From positions 1,391,001 to 1,455,000 of the forward strand of contig JAINUG010000149.1 of assembly GCA_029706075.1 (NCBI GenBank): a DNA stretch of 64,000 nt, given 5' to 3'. The stretch comes from Aldrovandia affinis. Taxonomy: Eukaryota; Chordata; Actinopteri; Notacanthiformes; Halosauridae. The position numbers and the translations under genes are program-made. Below the pieces are notes generated by a model that saw only the letters and a program-made list of their open reading frames with translations, did not search any database and was not told the origin of the DNA. Every line of letters starts with the position of its first letter. Position 1 is the stretch's first letter. Of the stretch, positions 1 through 12,062 are shown one piece after another.

Positions 1-1079
1 TGGGATTTGTGTCGACACCCCATCACATTCTGGACTCATCTCTCTGTTGCAGATTAGATGAAAAACACACACAGACTCACCCAGGAGACCTTTAAAGCTT
101 CCCCAAAGGTCACTGTTGTTAGGCCTTATAAGACAGCCTAGTCAGCCCTAATTAAAGGTCCCCTTTACCCAGCCAGCCCAGAGAGGCCTTGTGCAGATAT
201 TGTCTTTTTCCTCCAGCCTGCCTCTATTTTAGGGGGCATAGAGAGAGTCGGGTCAATAACCGGAACAGGGTAACTGCCTATTACTCAATTGCTGGCAATG
301 GAAATGCTGATACTATGTATATTGGATGTGCGGGATTTGACATATCTCGACTCCCCCTCCGCCCCTCCGCCCCTCCGCCCCACCCCATAACCTCCCTCCG
401 TCGTTTCTCTTTGTGTCCGATCAAATCCTGGGCACCGCTCGTCTCCCATTGTTTACACAACAGAAAAGGCATGCCGCTGCAACGGATGCTGCTGTACAGT
501 CGATAAAAACAAAAAACAAAAAGATCCAAACCTGTCATGTGTTATTTGTTTTCCACAGTCCTGTGCAGACAAATTAACCGAGTAGACGCATTGACCCTGC
601 TACTTTTGATCTGACCATCTGATCAAACCTGTTTCTCTTATCTATGTCCAATTTTTAAGAAAAAGGGCTTGCAGGAAAACATTACCCATAATAACATTAG
701 TGTTGTTCTGAGATCGCTGCGATTGGGTAAGAGCCGTCTCCTTCCAGATACGAGCCTGGATTCAATCAGTGTTGTGACTCACAATTACATGCGAGTGTTA
801 GATATTTTCTTCCCAAAACGGTTTGGCGAGTTCAGCCAACATCAAAATTAACTCTTGTTTTTGTCAAGGAAGCACTATAACTTATTTGTACCGAAATGTA
901 GATTGAATCCTGGTCTTTTTTTCCATTCCCTTCTTAATGTGCACAAGCTTGCCATACAGTTCCCAGACATTGTCTGATTTTCTGCAAACATAAACAGATT
1001 CACCTGTCTCCTCCAGATCTCCTGAAAAGGGAACAGCTCCTCTTTAGAAAATTCCTAACCGCTTAGATGATTTTATCTC
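1..1079. other. no gene recognised
   Basis: Unique-looking AT/GC-mixed sequence with a short C-rich tract near 350-385. Open frames here are short and overlap on both strands; none resembles a known protein. It lies downstream of the alternative nectin exon in transcript sense, so a further nectin tail exon could in principle lie here, but I found none. Confidence 0.5.
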
Positions 1080-1330
1080 ATCTCTCATCTCATCTTCAGC
1101 CGCTTATTCCTAGTTAGGGTCGCGGGGGGGCTGGAGCCTATCCCAGCATGCATTGGGGCGAGAGGCAGGAATACACCCTGGACAGGTCGCCAATCCATCG
1201 CAGGGCACTACATACACCATTCACTCACACACTCATACCTACGGGCAATTTAGACTCTCCAATTAGCCTAACGTGCATGTCTTTGGACTGTGGGAAGAAA
1301 CCGGAGTACCCGGAAGAAACCCCTTTCATC
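1080..1330 (+). repeat. fish interspersed repeat, LINE/SINE-type fragment
   Basis: Contains AGCCGCTTATTCCTAGTTAG, GGTCGCGGGGGG, GGAGCCTATCCCAGCATGCA, CATCGCAGGGCA, CACCATTCACTCACACACTC, GGCAATTTAGACTCTCCAAT and GCATGTCTTTGGACTGTGGG. These phrases are very common in fish genomes as part of an L2-like retroelement 3' region. Family assignment is from memory. No reading frame kept. Confidence 0.8.
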
Positions 1331-1639
1331 CAAGGGTCTCAGTGCTCCGACTACTGACACTTGCATTGAGGCACAGTGGCCATTTTGAGAAAATAGCTGC
1401 TGTGGAAGGGCATGGATTTTGAATTGACCAATCAGGGTGGAGCTCCTCCTGGACACCAGGGTAACACCTGGACTCTATAATGTCAATACCCAAGTCAAGG
1501 CCCAGTGTCTCATCGGAGAGATTGGCACCGCTTACCATACTATCAGGGTCGGATCTCCGTATAGGCCGACAAGGCCTGGGCCTAACGCCCAAACATCGCA
1601 TGGGGCCTGGTATTATGGAGAAAATATTAACATTGATAT

Positions 1640-1770
1640 TATTTTTTTATATATATATATACAGTATATATATATATATTTTTTTGTACATAATTCATAT
1701 TACACTTACACACCTATTAAATATATGTTCATCACACAGGATCCTTATTATTATTATTATTAGTAGTAGT
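1640..1770. repeat. (AT)n and (TTA)n simple repeats
   Basis: Two runs of TATATATATA (about 1649-1680) and a TTATTATTATTATTA run near 1745-1762, followed by a TAGTAG stretch and an A-run. Confidence 0.9.
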
Positions 1771-2784
1771 CAAAAAAAAAAAATTCAAATTAAATCATAT
1801 GCCCAATCTAACATCAAATCTAAGAACTCCATCTCCCAGAATGCCATGCGGGAGGGGAGTTGGGGGCCCAAAAAGGAGGTGGGGGCCCATGAACGTCAAG
1901 CTCTGGCCCTGCATACTATGTAAAAAATGCTAATGGATTCTGTTTGGTCCAAAACACCGTAATGGCTCACCAAAAGCACATCTTTTATGTCCTTTACAAT
2001 TCAGAAGGGCAATGTGTACATGCCTCCTTTGAAACATGCACAGTCGCTTATGGGATGGGGATACCCTGCTGACTAGAACCCTCCCTCCCTGGGCAACTGT
2101 ATCGCCAATGCGTCACCCCGCAGGACCCCCAGTCACAGTCAGCACTGGCTCGGCATGGTCATGATTTGACCTGGTCTGTAGGGCGCTTCACTGCACTGAG
2201 CAAAAGTGCCTCAACCAGACACACCAGCACCAATACCAGTACCAGCACCAAACAAGGTCTCTGATTCAGGGCCTTACTAGGCCCAGCTCTGCTTACCCTC
2301 TGCCATTTAGAAAAATTAGACAACACAGCAGTATGGCTTCTGAACAACAACTGCAACTCCGCTATGCTGTAGACCTCAGGTGTATGTATAAATAATATGA
2401 AATGGAGGAGAGAGAACCCCCCTCTACAAAAGCTGAGAATATCTCCTGTGCTTGAGTCAATAACAAGCCTCAGGCCTGAGGCAAATGATAATAAAACATT
2501 CATGGTCTTTGGTTGACAACATCTAGGTGAGAGAGCACTGGGAGATACAATATCTTTTCTGTTAAGGAAAAAGGAAAATAATGCAAAAAAATGAAGACTT
2601 TGTAAAAGAATGAAGATATTTGCATTTTTAACTTGGCCTATATAAAACACACTCCGCAGCCAAAGTACAAGTCAGACAGAGCGAGGTGTCACCTACACAG
2701 GGAGGGATTTATCAACCCAAAAACTGAAACTCAGAACAGAGGGCAGCTGTGCGGGTGTTGGGGGGGGGTGGGTGTTAGGCCCAA

Positions 2785-2880
2785 CTGGGACATTCCACTG
2801 TACCCTTGAGCGAGGCACTTTACCTGGACTGCCCCTGTGTAACCTGCGCTGTAAAAATCCAGCATTATAAATGGGTAATT
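2785..2880. repeat. fragment of a fish interspersed repeat
   Basis: TGTACCCTTGAGCGAGGCAC, a short TTTACCTGGA phrase and a TATAAATGGGTAA end parallel the better copy at 24621-24780. Confidence 0.65.
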
Positions 2881-2974
2881 CCTGGGGCCCTGACGTCATG
2901 CACATCTCAGCCCATAAATACTGGAGCGTTACGCAGTGAACTGAGCCTGGGAAGTTTCAGCCAGAGAAAGTGAT

Positions 2975-3034
2975 GTAATGTTTGTGTGTGCGTGTTTGCG
3001 TGTGCGTGCGTGCTGTGTTGTGTGTGTCTGTGTG

Positions 3035-3083
<49 letters not shown>

Positions 3084-3160
3084 AGTGTGTGTGTGTGTGT
3101 GTGTGTAGCTTGGAATGAGCTGCATCAGTGTGTGTGTATAGCTTGGACTGAGCTGCCTCA

Positions 3161-3200
<40 letters not shown>

Positions 3201-3211
3201 GTGTGAATGAA

Positions 3212-3275
<64 letters not shown>
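2975..3275. repeat. (GT)n microsatellite blocks
   Basis: Three GT arrays separated by two copies of a short unit, AGCTTGGA(A/C)TGAGCTGC, so the interval itself is partly duplicated. Apparent CV-repeat frames on one strand and HT-repeat frames on the other are translation of the dinucleotide. Confidence 0.97.
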
Positions 3276-3277
<2 letters not shown>

Positions 3278-3289
3278 AAACACTAAGGA

Positions 3290-5480
3290 GTAGAGCACAG
3301 GAAGAAAATCAGGGCATCGCTCATCCAAATCTCAATTCAGGCCTCACTGGTGCAGGAAAAAATCCTCCACCTCCTCTAACTTGAACTGCGTTTACCCAGC
3401 ATGTACTCCCCAACGATGCCTAACTGGCACCTCAATGAGACCACTGAATCTTAGTGCAAAGAGCTCAAAGAGATGAGAAATCTGTACAGTCAGCAGCACA
3501 ATACCCTGTTCTTGCCAAGAACTGTAATTACTTACATAAATAAAGAACGGGAACCCTGACTGCAGAATGCAACGACCTCTGCCCCACAAGGTGATGGTAT
3601 TATTGCAGTCTTGGTTTGGTTGGGATTTTAAACAAATGGGATTTTTTCCCCCTGCCTTATAATCAGCACCTGCACCTTTGTCCAGAGGCTGGGTCAATGA
3701 CAATCAGTGAAAAAGAAAAACACAGAAGTTCTATTTGAGTTCTATTTTTTAGCAACACCCCCCACTAATATTCTCAGGACCCAGAAATGTTCTGTCAATA
3801 AAAATGCACGGGCTGGAGCCAGACACAGGGTCCAGACGCGTTTGTTGCATTCTGGGTAGGTCTGTGCCGGCGGACAGAAATGAAAACGCATCGTCACCGT
3901 TACCGTGGTCCAGATCTCTCTGATCAGTCCCCCCCCGGAATGACAAATTCAACAATGCCCGAGGTCGCGGAGCCAGGGAATAATTTAAAAACAGAACCAA
4001 AGAGTCCAGACAACGTCGCCGGAGAGGTGAATTCACGCCGCGTCCGTTCAGGAAAAGTCAATCGGAGCTGGCTGGATGCACTCCGATAAAACCCACGTCT
4101 GGACCCTCCAGGGATAAGCCAGGGTCCTGATCTTCCTCAGTCTCTTTTTTTAAATAGTGACGACTTCTCAAACGTTAAATAGCTATCCGGAAATCCTTCC
4201 TCGGGCTTGACAGCAAGCCTATGCCAACCGACCGGCTGCCTCCGTTAATCGAACACGAAACCGATCCGTCAGTCCTTTCTTCTCCTTTTACTTTCACAAC
4301 CCCGTTTCGGACGAAGGAGGCCATATCCTCAGTGTAGGGGGGAGGATTCCTCCCCTCTCAGACTCATCTGATTGATGGCGATTTTCGGCTCTGAAATGAA
4401 ACGGCGACGCCGGGCGCAGATAGGATGCTGAGGGCCCCGATGATGAAGAGCGGCTCAGTTGTGAGAGGGCCCGGAATGAAGGCACTTAATCATCGGCCCC
4501 CCAACAACGGCAGTTCCATCTGCCGGGACAATACGATACTCCCCGGTTATTACAAGCACCATAATATAGACACGCTGCAGACGGACTCCCCGCCGGAGAC
4601 GATAAATAACCATCTCAATTATGTCCAGCTGCTTTTCAACGAGTCCCAGCATCGCGCGCGGGTTCAGACCGCTGGAACCGCTCCTGGGTTTTAGGGTGAA
4701 GAAAAGTTTAGAAGGTAATGGTCTCCTGATTTACATTCTGCTCGATGCTGTTACCCCGCCCCTTCCTGACATTGACAAATAATGTGAGAGTCGATATTGC
4801 AGACTCTCTCTGAACCAGACAGGGACATAGAAATCTAGTGGACAAATCCACACCCACCTCCCGCCTGCATCCCAAATGTATCGCTATATTTGACACACCT
4901 GTCTAGAAACAGGATCCCCACTGTGGCTTTTCCTTTTGCGTATCTACTCATGGCCGGACACCTTTTTTGTTCGAGTACAAGAGCTTGCACCTCCGACTGA
5001 ACTGTGTGTGCTGTCGCGTTCCATATTTGGAACGCATACACGGCCAGTGGACAAACCGGATTTTGGTCTCAGCTGTTCCAAACAGCTGCAGTAGATACAG
5101 CAGCTTTAGAGTGTGGGATTATTTTTATTTTTCCACTTGTGGTTGACTGTGATTCGTATGGCTGGGTCCAGTAGCTACACGCACACGGCACCATACCGTA
5201 TCGTTGTGGGAGGCCAGCGAAGGAATCTTTCGATTTTCCGGTCTCTGTCTGAAATCTTTGACATAATGGTGGTTGATAAGTATGACGCAGCCACGAGAAT
5301 GACTGAGCGCAAACAAGTACTCCTTTTCTCTGTCAGCTACAAATGCGTTCTTTGAAAAATCTTCCCTCCCCACAGTGCATCGGAAGTCTGTCTGTGCTCA
5401 CTTAATGCCTGGCCCAAATGGAGATGGAGTGACACCATAGTGATCGCAGCTCTTACATTAAAGTGCAGCTGAAATATCTC
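3290..5480. other. no gene recognised; GC-rich stretch
   Basis: Between about 3860 and 4700 the sequence is CpG-rich and lacks simple repeats or transposon signatures. Frames of 60-95 codons exist on both strands but show no known domain. It could be a conserved regulatory segment or part of an unseen exon set; I see no splice-bounded coding evidence. Confidence 0.45.
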
Positions 5481-5484
5481 TCTC

Positions 5485-5612
5485 TCACACACACGCACAC
5501 ACGCGCGCACACATGCACACACACGCATGTACACGCACGCACGCACGCACGCACACACGCACGCACACACACGCACACGCATGCACACACGCAAGAACAC
5601 ACACACTCAGTT
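5485..5612. repeat. (CA)n/(CACG)n microsatellite
   Basis: CACACA with CGCACGCACGCA interruptions, about 125 bp. Confidence 0.95.
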
Positions 5613-5929
5613 CACAGCGCACAGTTCATATTTGATTTACTGGCATGATAACTTATCATACACATAAATTGTCATGCTCAACGTATGCACGTATGTTGCA
5701 AAGCATACGGAGAAAAAAGAAAAGAAAAAAGAAAATTTTAATATAAATATATTTACATTAGAATAACAATGGAACATAGATGAGCCATAATGAATTAATT
5801 ACTGTTATCATTTGTTTATTTGGTTCAATAATTCCCTCCCTCTCCACCTCAGCTGATGAGTGTTCTTGTACAAAATGGCTGTCATGCCAATGGGTGCTAC
5901 ACATTGGTGGTGGGTGAGGTTGAGATCAA

Positions 5930-6012
5930 GTTTCCCACCTTCACTGCAAAGAGCTTTGGGTTCCTTGAAAGGCGCTATATAAATGCAATCCATTATATTA
6001 TTATTATTATTT
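5930..6012 (+). repeat. LINE/SINE-type 3' tail
   Basis: GGGTTCCTTGAAAGGCGCTATATAAATGCAAT ending in (ATT)n is the widespread fish retroelement 3' end, given here only as its recognisable phrases GGCGCTATATAAATG and TTATTATTATTATT. It sits about 100 bp downstream of the alternative nectin exon. A similar GCCCTATATAAATACA plus (ATT)n tail occurs at about 27430-27470. Confidence 0.7.
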
Positions 6013-6116
6013 GCAACACTTAGAGGAGGGAGGGGGGCACTACCTCCACTAGCTGTTGACAGGTGCTAACCTGCTGCTCTCTGTCCTGGCATGGAGTCGA
6101 GCCAGGCGATACTCAC

Positions 6117-6261
6117 ACTTTGTCTGTGTAGGCGGGCGGCCGGCCGTCGCGGGGGGCGAGGAGGACAATGGTGAAGACCGCGATGAGGAAGAGGGCCAGC
6201 ACAGCCCCGATCACTGCCCCGGCCACAGCCACCGATGACGTCGGACTCGTCTGGGGCAGGT
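6117..6261 (-). CDS. nectin3: alternative nectin-3 exon: second membrane helix and short tail
   Basis: A second exon able to follow the Ig C2 exon, about 16 kb downstream of the canonical terminal exon. Acceptor ttgcag at 6262-6263; with the G from the C2 exon it reads D-LPQTSPTSS, a helix (VAVAGAVIGAVLALFLIAVF), TIVLLAPRDGRPPAYTDK and Val. The frame stays open through the helix, and juxtamembrane Arg residues follow. Two 3' ends are possible: the in-frame TGA at 6113-6115 makes a very short tail, or the gtgagt donor at 6111-6116 splices after AAAGT in phase 2 into a further tail exon, which I could not find down to position 1. Alternative C-terminal isoforms are known for nectin-1, -2 and -3. 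Expression is inferred only from phase and splice signals. Confidence 0.75.
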
Positions 6262-9118
6262 CTGCAAGGCGACACAGCATGAGAGAGGGGTGGACATGTA
6301 CCGCACAGTAGAGAGAAAACCCTTATAGCACCGAATAGTGGCTACGCTGCACACACTGTAGCCTAGCGCACAACAGCACAGCGTGACCGTGGCTTAGCAA
6401 GCAGACACAATAGCAGGGCATAGCACGCAGACATGACAACTGCACTGCTGTGCAGACTAAACATTATAACGCAGAATAAGCCCACCGCAAACCCAGAGAC
6501 ACACGTGTGTGTGATTGTAGCACAGACCAGGGCGGCCTGATACAGGAAGGAGAAAGCACTGAGGGGCAGAAATGACTCATCGTCTTTTAGCCAATGAGAG
6601 CTCATCGTGTGATTTGCGAGCTGGGATGAAGCGGTCATTCGCTCCCGCCTGAGAAAATGTTGCTGTCAGTTTGTAATCAAACATTATTCTTCCCTTTTCC
6701 GATATTATCCTGCTTGATTGAGCACAGCGCTTGAGAGAACTTGACCTCCCCAAATTGGATCCAAATTTGTCTTCTTCCAGGAAGATCCGGTCCCAGCTCC
6801 CCACCGCCGCAGCGGGGGCGCAGTGCTGCAAGCCAGCGCTAAATCCCCGTAATTAGGACCTCACGCTGCCTGCCTTTAAAGGCCCCAACAACCTCCTTTC
6901 TCTCTCCCCCTCTCTCTCTCTCCCTCCCTCCCTCTCTTCTTTTAGGTATTGCAGTCATTAGGTCTGGCATCATTTGTGTTTTAACTCACCTGCCCCTGCT
7001 ATCACAGTGCTTCAGTGTGGTGTAACAGGACTCTCGATTCATTAAATCTCACGCTTGTTATCTACCCGCATTAGGGGGGGATCTGTGCTGTGGACGAGTA
7101 TAAATTAATTAGGATTAATTAAATGCGAAAGTGCTGCCGCTTCACAATGGACAGGCTCTGACACACAGGAGTTACGCGACATCAAGCATAATAGGCGCTC
7201 AGCACCAACTTCTCCTGGGTCGTCGAGGGGGGGAGAGGCAGATGATGCTTATGAAGTGAGACAAATTGGCTCCCAAGGAAGTTTTTTTTTGGGGGGGGGG
7301 GAACATTGGGTGGGGAAACTGAGCATTTTATTTATGGATACAAGAATTAAAAATTTTCAAAAGTTGAAAATAATTTACAGAGAGCAGGGGGAAGTGAAAA
7401 GCTGCAAAACTTTGGACCTGTGGAGAACAATGTCTTTGACGCTGATTCTGAAACGGCAATGCCGAGTCAGCTGCTGTGCGACACCTGACCGAGAAGGACA
7501 CGGCCCAGTCAGAGAGCTGGTCACAGTTCTCCGGTCACTGCACGCTGGCTTGCACAGGCCTTAAACTGCCACAAGGCACAAGATGATGACGGCTTGCGCT
7601 CACAGAAAAACTGAGAGGAGGACCAGGGTTTGACGACAGCTCGAGCGCACCGGATGCAGTTCAGTGTAACACCAGGTGGCTTGGAAGAAATCTGGCCGTA
7701 CCTTTCCAAGGGAGCCTGCAGAATTCCGTCAAAGACTTCTGCCTCATCCACGATTGCTTTCGACACCTTCACTTGACATCTTTCTCTGTATTTATTTTTT
7801 CTAATGGAGGAATTGAGCGCCCCGGCTTGCTGACACAACAACATCTCACAGCCGCCCCCGTTTTGCATTCAAACCTACGCCTCCCTTGGGCACGAGTCCA
7901 GAGGCCAACGGAACCGATAAACCCCACGCTGCCACTGTACCCAAGCGGTCTCCACGCAGAAGAGGCGCTCAGCAGGCTGAGCGCAAGCTGTCTCCCTTTA
8001 AGGTTAAACCAACATTATCCCCTCCACTTGAAACGCTCGCCAGCCAACAGAGGACAGGGAGCAGATTGCATTCATTCAGAAACACGCCACGCGCCCACGT
8101 GACACCCTCAGCGGTCGCTGCGTCTCAGCGGCCAATCTGGCCCGTCCTTGAGCGACGGCCCCCGGGGGCAGGTGAGGCAAACAGAAGTCCGGACACTTAC
8201 GGTAACCGGACGGGGGACGGAGAAAGAAACAGTCAAGCGGGAAGGTCTGGGGGCCGCTCCGCAGGCAGACGGGAGGAGAGGCCGAACAGATGGAGCTTTG
8301 ACACTTGCCCAGTTCTCCCTCTGCCGTTGACAAATCGGAGCGAGACAGAGTCGTTCCAGGACAACCTTTATAAAAAACAAGACAACCTGACAGTCTCTGA
8401 TTATTTGTAAGTTTTGCTCAGCACATTTCCTTCCAAATGTTATCGCTTGGTGAAAATTAGCTATAGAATGCATACACACTTTGCATTGCTGCCTGTAATA
8501 CAAAGTGACTTGGTTGTCTCGGGAAGCCATTACCTTCGTCTACCATACAGAACAAACTCACAACGAGTGGCAGCTAAGCTTCAATAGCTCACTGTGCAAA
8601 ATAAAAACTACTCAAGCGGTTTTGAGTCAAGTGTTCTGGTTAGTCAGTGACACAGTCCTTCTCAGACACAGTTCAACATGAGCCCGAAGAAACAGGCCCG
8701 AAGCACAGTGACTCAACCCTGTGCAGGCAGAAACAACCATAAAACAACATAGACCAGAGTGGCTTTTATACACCTGAACAAAACAGCAGTCATGCTTTGA
8801 AATGTGGTAGTTTAGTTTATTTCTTCCCCGCTCACAGTAATTGAACTGTTCTATTTGCAGAGTAACCCACTTTGGAGCAACTATCCCCGTTGCCACACAG
8901 CCAAACACAGAGACATTAAGAGGCATAGGAAATTCATCAAGGTAACCATTTTCCTACGACATCATATATGAGAGCAAGTTAAGTGCAACACTGTTCTACT
9001 TCTCCATTTGAAAAGTTTCCACAGTGCTGAATTTAAAGAAATACTCAAATACTTTAATTACAGTGCATTAGTATACCTCACATTAATGCACTACTACGTT
9101 AATTTTAGAATCATTTTC
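6262..9118. other. intron sequence before the alternative exon; no gene recognised
   Basis: Part of the 20.9-kb intron between the C2 exon and the alternative exon. Contains a CT-rich run at about 6890-6945. An AT-rich stretch at 7095-7135 carries several TAATTA-type motifs. No interspersed repeat recognised here. Confidence 0.5.
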
Positions 9119-9133
9119 TTGGTCTGCATTTTC

Positions 9134-9287
9134 TTTTTTTGTTTCAAATTTTTTATCCGATTAAATCAGCCAATCGCCACCCCTGGTGACACTCCCGGCC
9201 AGAGCCAACTCTGGCGAGACGGGGAATTGAACCCCGGTCTCCGTGGCCAGCGTCGAACATTGTAACCACTGGGCCATGTGGGAGGCC
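9134..9287 (-). mobile_element. tRNA-derived SINE, shortened, with target duplication
   Basis: Read on the minus strand it starts GGCCTCCCACATGGCCCAGT, has a B-box-like GGGGTTCAATTCCCC and continues GGCTCTGGCCGGGAG, as in the copies at 54641 and 62079, then ends early in an A-rich tail. It is flanked by a 15-bp direct repeat, TTGGTCTG(C/T)ATTTTC, at 9119-9133 and 9288-9302 with one mismatch, which fits LINE-mediated insertion. Confidence 0.88.
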
Positions 9288-9302
9288 TTGGTCTGTATTT
9301 TC

Positions 9303-11290
9303 AAAAAGGTTTTATTCATTGGACTTCAAGACAAGTCCAACAAAGAAAAATAAATTGTTTAAAACTACTCCAGGAATTATCAAAAGGTGGTAAACGTAAT
9401 GAACCAGTCGCCCCGGGTACAGAAAACACAGCACATTGCTGCCACCTGCTGTTCCAGAGAAGGAAGTAGAGTTTAGTGTGAGATACATCTGGGAGTGAAG
9501 TTTGCATTAGTGGTTGATGGTTGCATTGAAGGTTAGCATAGTTTAAGAATATTTTCATTACAATACCATCGATTAGATGCTTGTATTTTTGAAAATTCAC
9601 ATGGCTTTGGTATGCAATTCACAGACAAATATAGTTTGGCTTCTATTGGATAATGTGAAATATATTAATTAATCAATGAATCACAAGACAGGTAAAATAG
9701 GTTTGAAATAATCCATTGAATATATATACTGTATATATTGAGTATAAGCATCACAATACATTGCACCAAAAAAGAAGAACCCACCCCACCCCTCCCTTCC
9801 CCTCGCCCCCTCTCCCTCGGTACACAACCAATACAGCTTCCTCTTCCTCTTCCTCTTGCCACAAGTCAGGGTAGTTTTTTGAGATTCTTTATTGAAACCT
9901 CTTTTTGCACAGGGGTCCTCACGAAGTGACAAGTGAAACACATCAAGAGTGTTTGCGCGCCACTTTCTCAGGTAGTCACGCGCAGCTCAGATTCTGCACG
10001 GAAACGACCAAACTCAAAACACATGGGGGGGGCAGCAGGTGTGCACGTAGAGACCTTTGACTTCAGATTGGATTGAAAATGACATATGTCTTAAGAGAAG
10101 AAAAAACTGAAAAACATCATCCTTGATGAAACGTAAACTCTGAATTTGGGATTTGAGCCAAAATGGCAGTTGCTCATTCCTCATTGCGCTTTAGAGAGAC
10201 TCTGTATTTTTTATTTGTGGTTACCCAACGTGTCCAGGCTTATGTAGAATATTATGACTGTGCATTCCAAACCGGGAGAATTCGAGAAAAATGGGAATTA
10301 AAATTGGCAACAAAAAAAAAAAAAGAGTGATATAATATATCTATATGAACAGGTTGACGGGTAACTACAATGTCATAATATGTAATATATATGTTACACG
10401 TTGGGATGTTAATTTATTGGACATTAACCATATCCATCTTTGTTTCTGACTTAATCTTTGTTCTGAAACATAATGTGAAATCATAATCATAATCATCACA
10501 TGATTAATCTCCCTACAATGCATTTGAATGTGTTTATTTGGTTTCAAGATCCTCCAACATACATTACAATGACCGCAACGCAACGCAATCAACGCAACCA
10601 ATTCCAAATTAATTCTCTCATGAATTGATCCGTATAAACTAATAGAGTTTATATATATATAATATGTTTATAATATACATTATGGAGTTTATAATGTAAT
10701 TTCCAAGGTTTATTGTTTCAGGTTGGCGTAATAATGAGGAACTAGAAAGTACCCCACTGCAATGAGTTTTCCCATGATCCCACGGTGCTCTCTCACATTG
10801 TGAGTGTTGGGGGGGGGTTTCACCACACAGATATTCCCCTGGGGACACTGCAGTGTTTAGACAGGATTTAAATTCGGGATTATATCTGCCCCACTACAGG
10901 GGAACAATGGGTAGGGAGGTTGGGGGAGGGAGGGGGTGGAGGGGAGGGGAGGGGCAGAGGGGAGGGGGCGGAGGGGCGGTTTCTCCGTCCCGTCTCTGTG
11001 AGGTGACTGGCCACCCATCCTGCTCTGCGCTCTGAGACCCCTTGCGTGCCACGAGGACCAAATCAGAGCATAAATATCCAGGAGCGCCATCTGTATTAAC
11101 ATGAAACTGCCTGTCTGCAGACTGGGGTAGTCCGTTTTACTGAAGGGGCTACTGAGCAGCTCCACACTGATTCCACTCTATGACTGAGGGAGGTGGGGGG
11201 TCATGCAGGATTATGTAGGAGGGAGTGGCTGGTTTTGTGGTCAGCTCAGTGCATCTGTGCTGCAGAGCTGGAGGGCCACACAGCAGCGGT
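9303..11290. other. intron sequence, no gene recognised
   Basis: AT-rich stretches (about 9700-9750, 10320-10400, 10640-10690) and a G-run-rich block at 10905-10985 described separately. Confidence 0.5.
10905..10985 (+). other. G-run block, quadruplex-capable
   Basis: On the plus strand about 80 bp contains more than eight runs of three or more G with short loops (GGGAGGTTGGGGGAGGGAGG and following). This satisfies the simple G-quadruplex pattern. The nectin transcript carries the C-rich strand. Confidence 0.8.
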
Positions 11291-11294
11291 GATG

Positions 11295-11535
11295 TATCAG
11301 GACACAAGGACACACGAGAACAGGCCCTTCAGCCCATCCAGGCTCATCATTCACCTGCAGCCCCGTGTCCTGGAGGGCTGCGTTTTCACTGTTGCTCTGC
11401 GATTAATTGATCAGATTAAAGCAGTTGATTACACTGCCAACTCACCTCAACTGGTTGTTGAGTTAAAATATAAAAAAAAAGAAAATCAGCACACGGCCCT
11501 CCAGGACCAAGGTGGAAAACCACTGGCCTAGAGAG
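11295..11535 (+). repeat. fish interspersed repeat fragments
   Basis: ACAGGCCCTTCAGCCCATCC, CCCCGTGTCCTGGAGGGC and GGCCCTCCAGGACCAAGGTG, ending AACCACTGGCCTAGAGAG, are phrases repeated across many fish genomes. The last two are partly complementary, so this segment can form a hairpin. No known family name can be given safely. Confidence 0.6.
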
Positions 11536-11994
11536 CGTCCAGCACTGTGTCAAGCCTGGACTCGAATGCCCCCAACGGTCTCCATTTCTGATATCAGAAA
11601 AATGCCTGATATCTGTGTGTTGAGCCAGCTCCAGTTTGACCTTCCATCAAAGTGATCACCAAGCCTCATTCCAGTAACCACAACCGTGTGACCCCCCCAC
11701 CATCATTACAAAGACATTTGGGGACGGAAGTGGGGGGGGAGAGGGTGGCGAGGAGGTGGGGTCATAAAATGTAAATGTACATCTAGCTAACTGTCATCAC
11801 CACTGCCTACTTGCTCAACACTATATACCCCTGCTTACTCCATTTAATAAAAAAATAAAAAAATAAATGAATTAATAACCTTTTCCTTCCCAGTGTTACA
11901 GGTATGGTACGCAGCTGCCTGCAACGATGTCTATTGCTGTATTACTGCACTGATCTCTCGTGAACTATGATTGTTCCTACCATGTATTAATGCA

Positions 11995-12062
11995 CATCTT
12001 GTAAGTCGCTTTGGATAAGAGCGTTTGCTAAATGCTTAAAATGTAAATGTAATGTAAATGTA
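11995..12062. repeat. fragment of fish interspersed repeat
   Basis: CTTGTAAGTCGCTTTGGATA, AGAGCGTTTGCTAAATGC and AATGTAAATGTAATGTAAAT match the end of the copy at 24700-24780 and are the reverse complement of 59290-59345. Confidence 0.8.

Noticed and set aside
4425..4700. Possible further nectin tail exon
   Set aside because: Open on both strands, no acceptor in the phase required by the donor at 6116, and no known tail motif.
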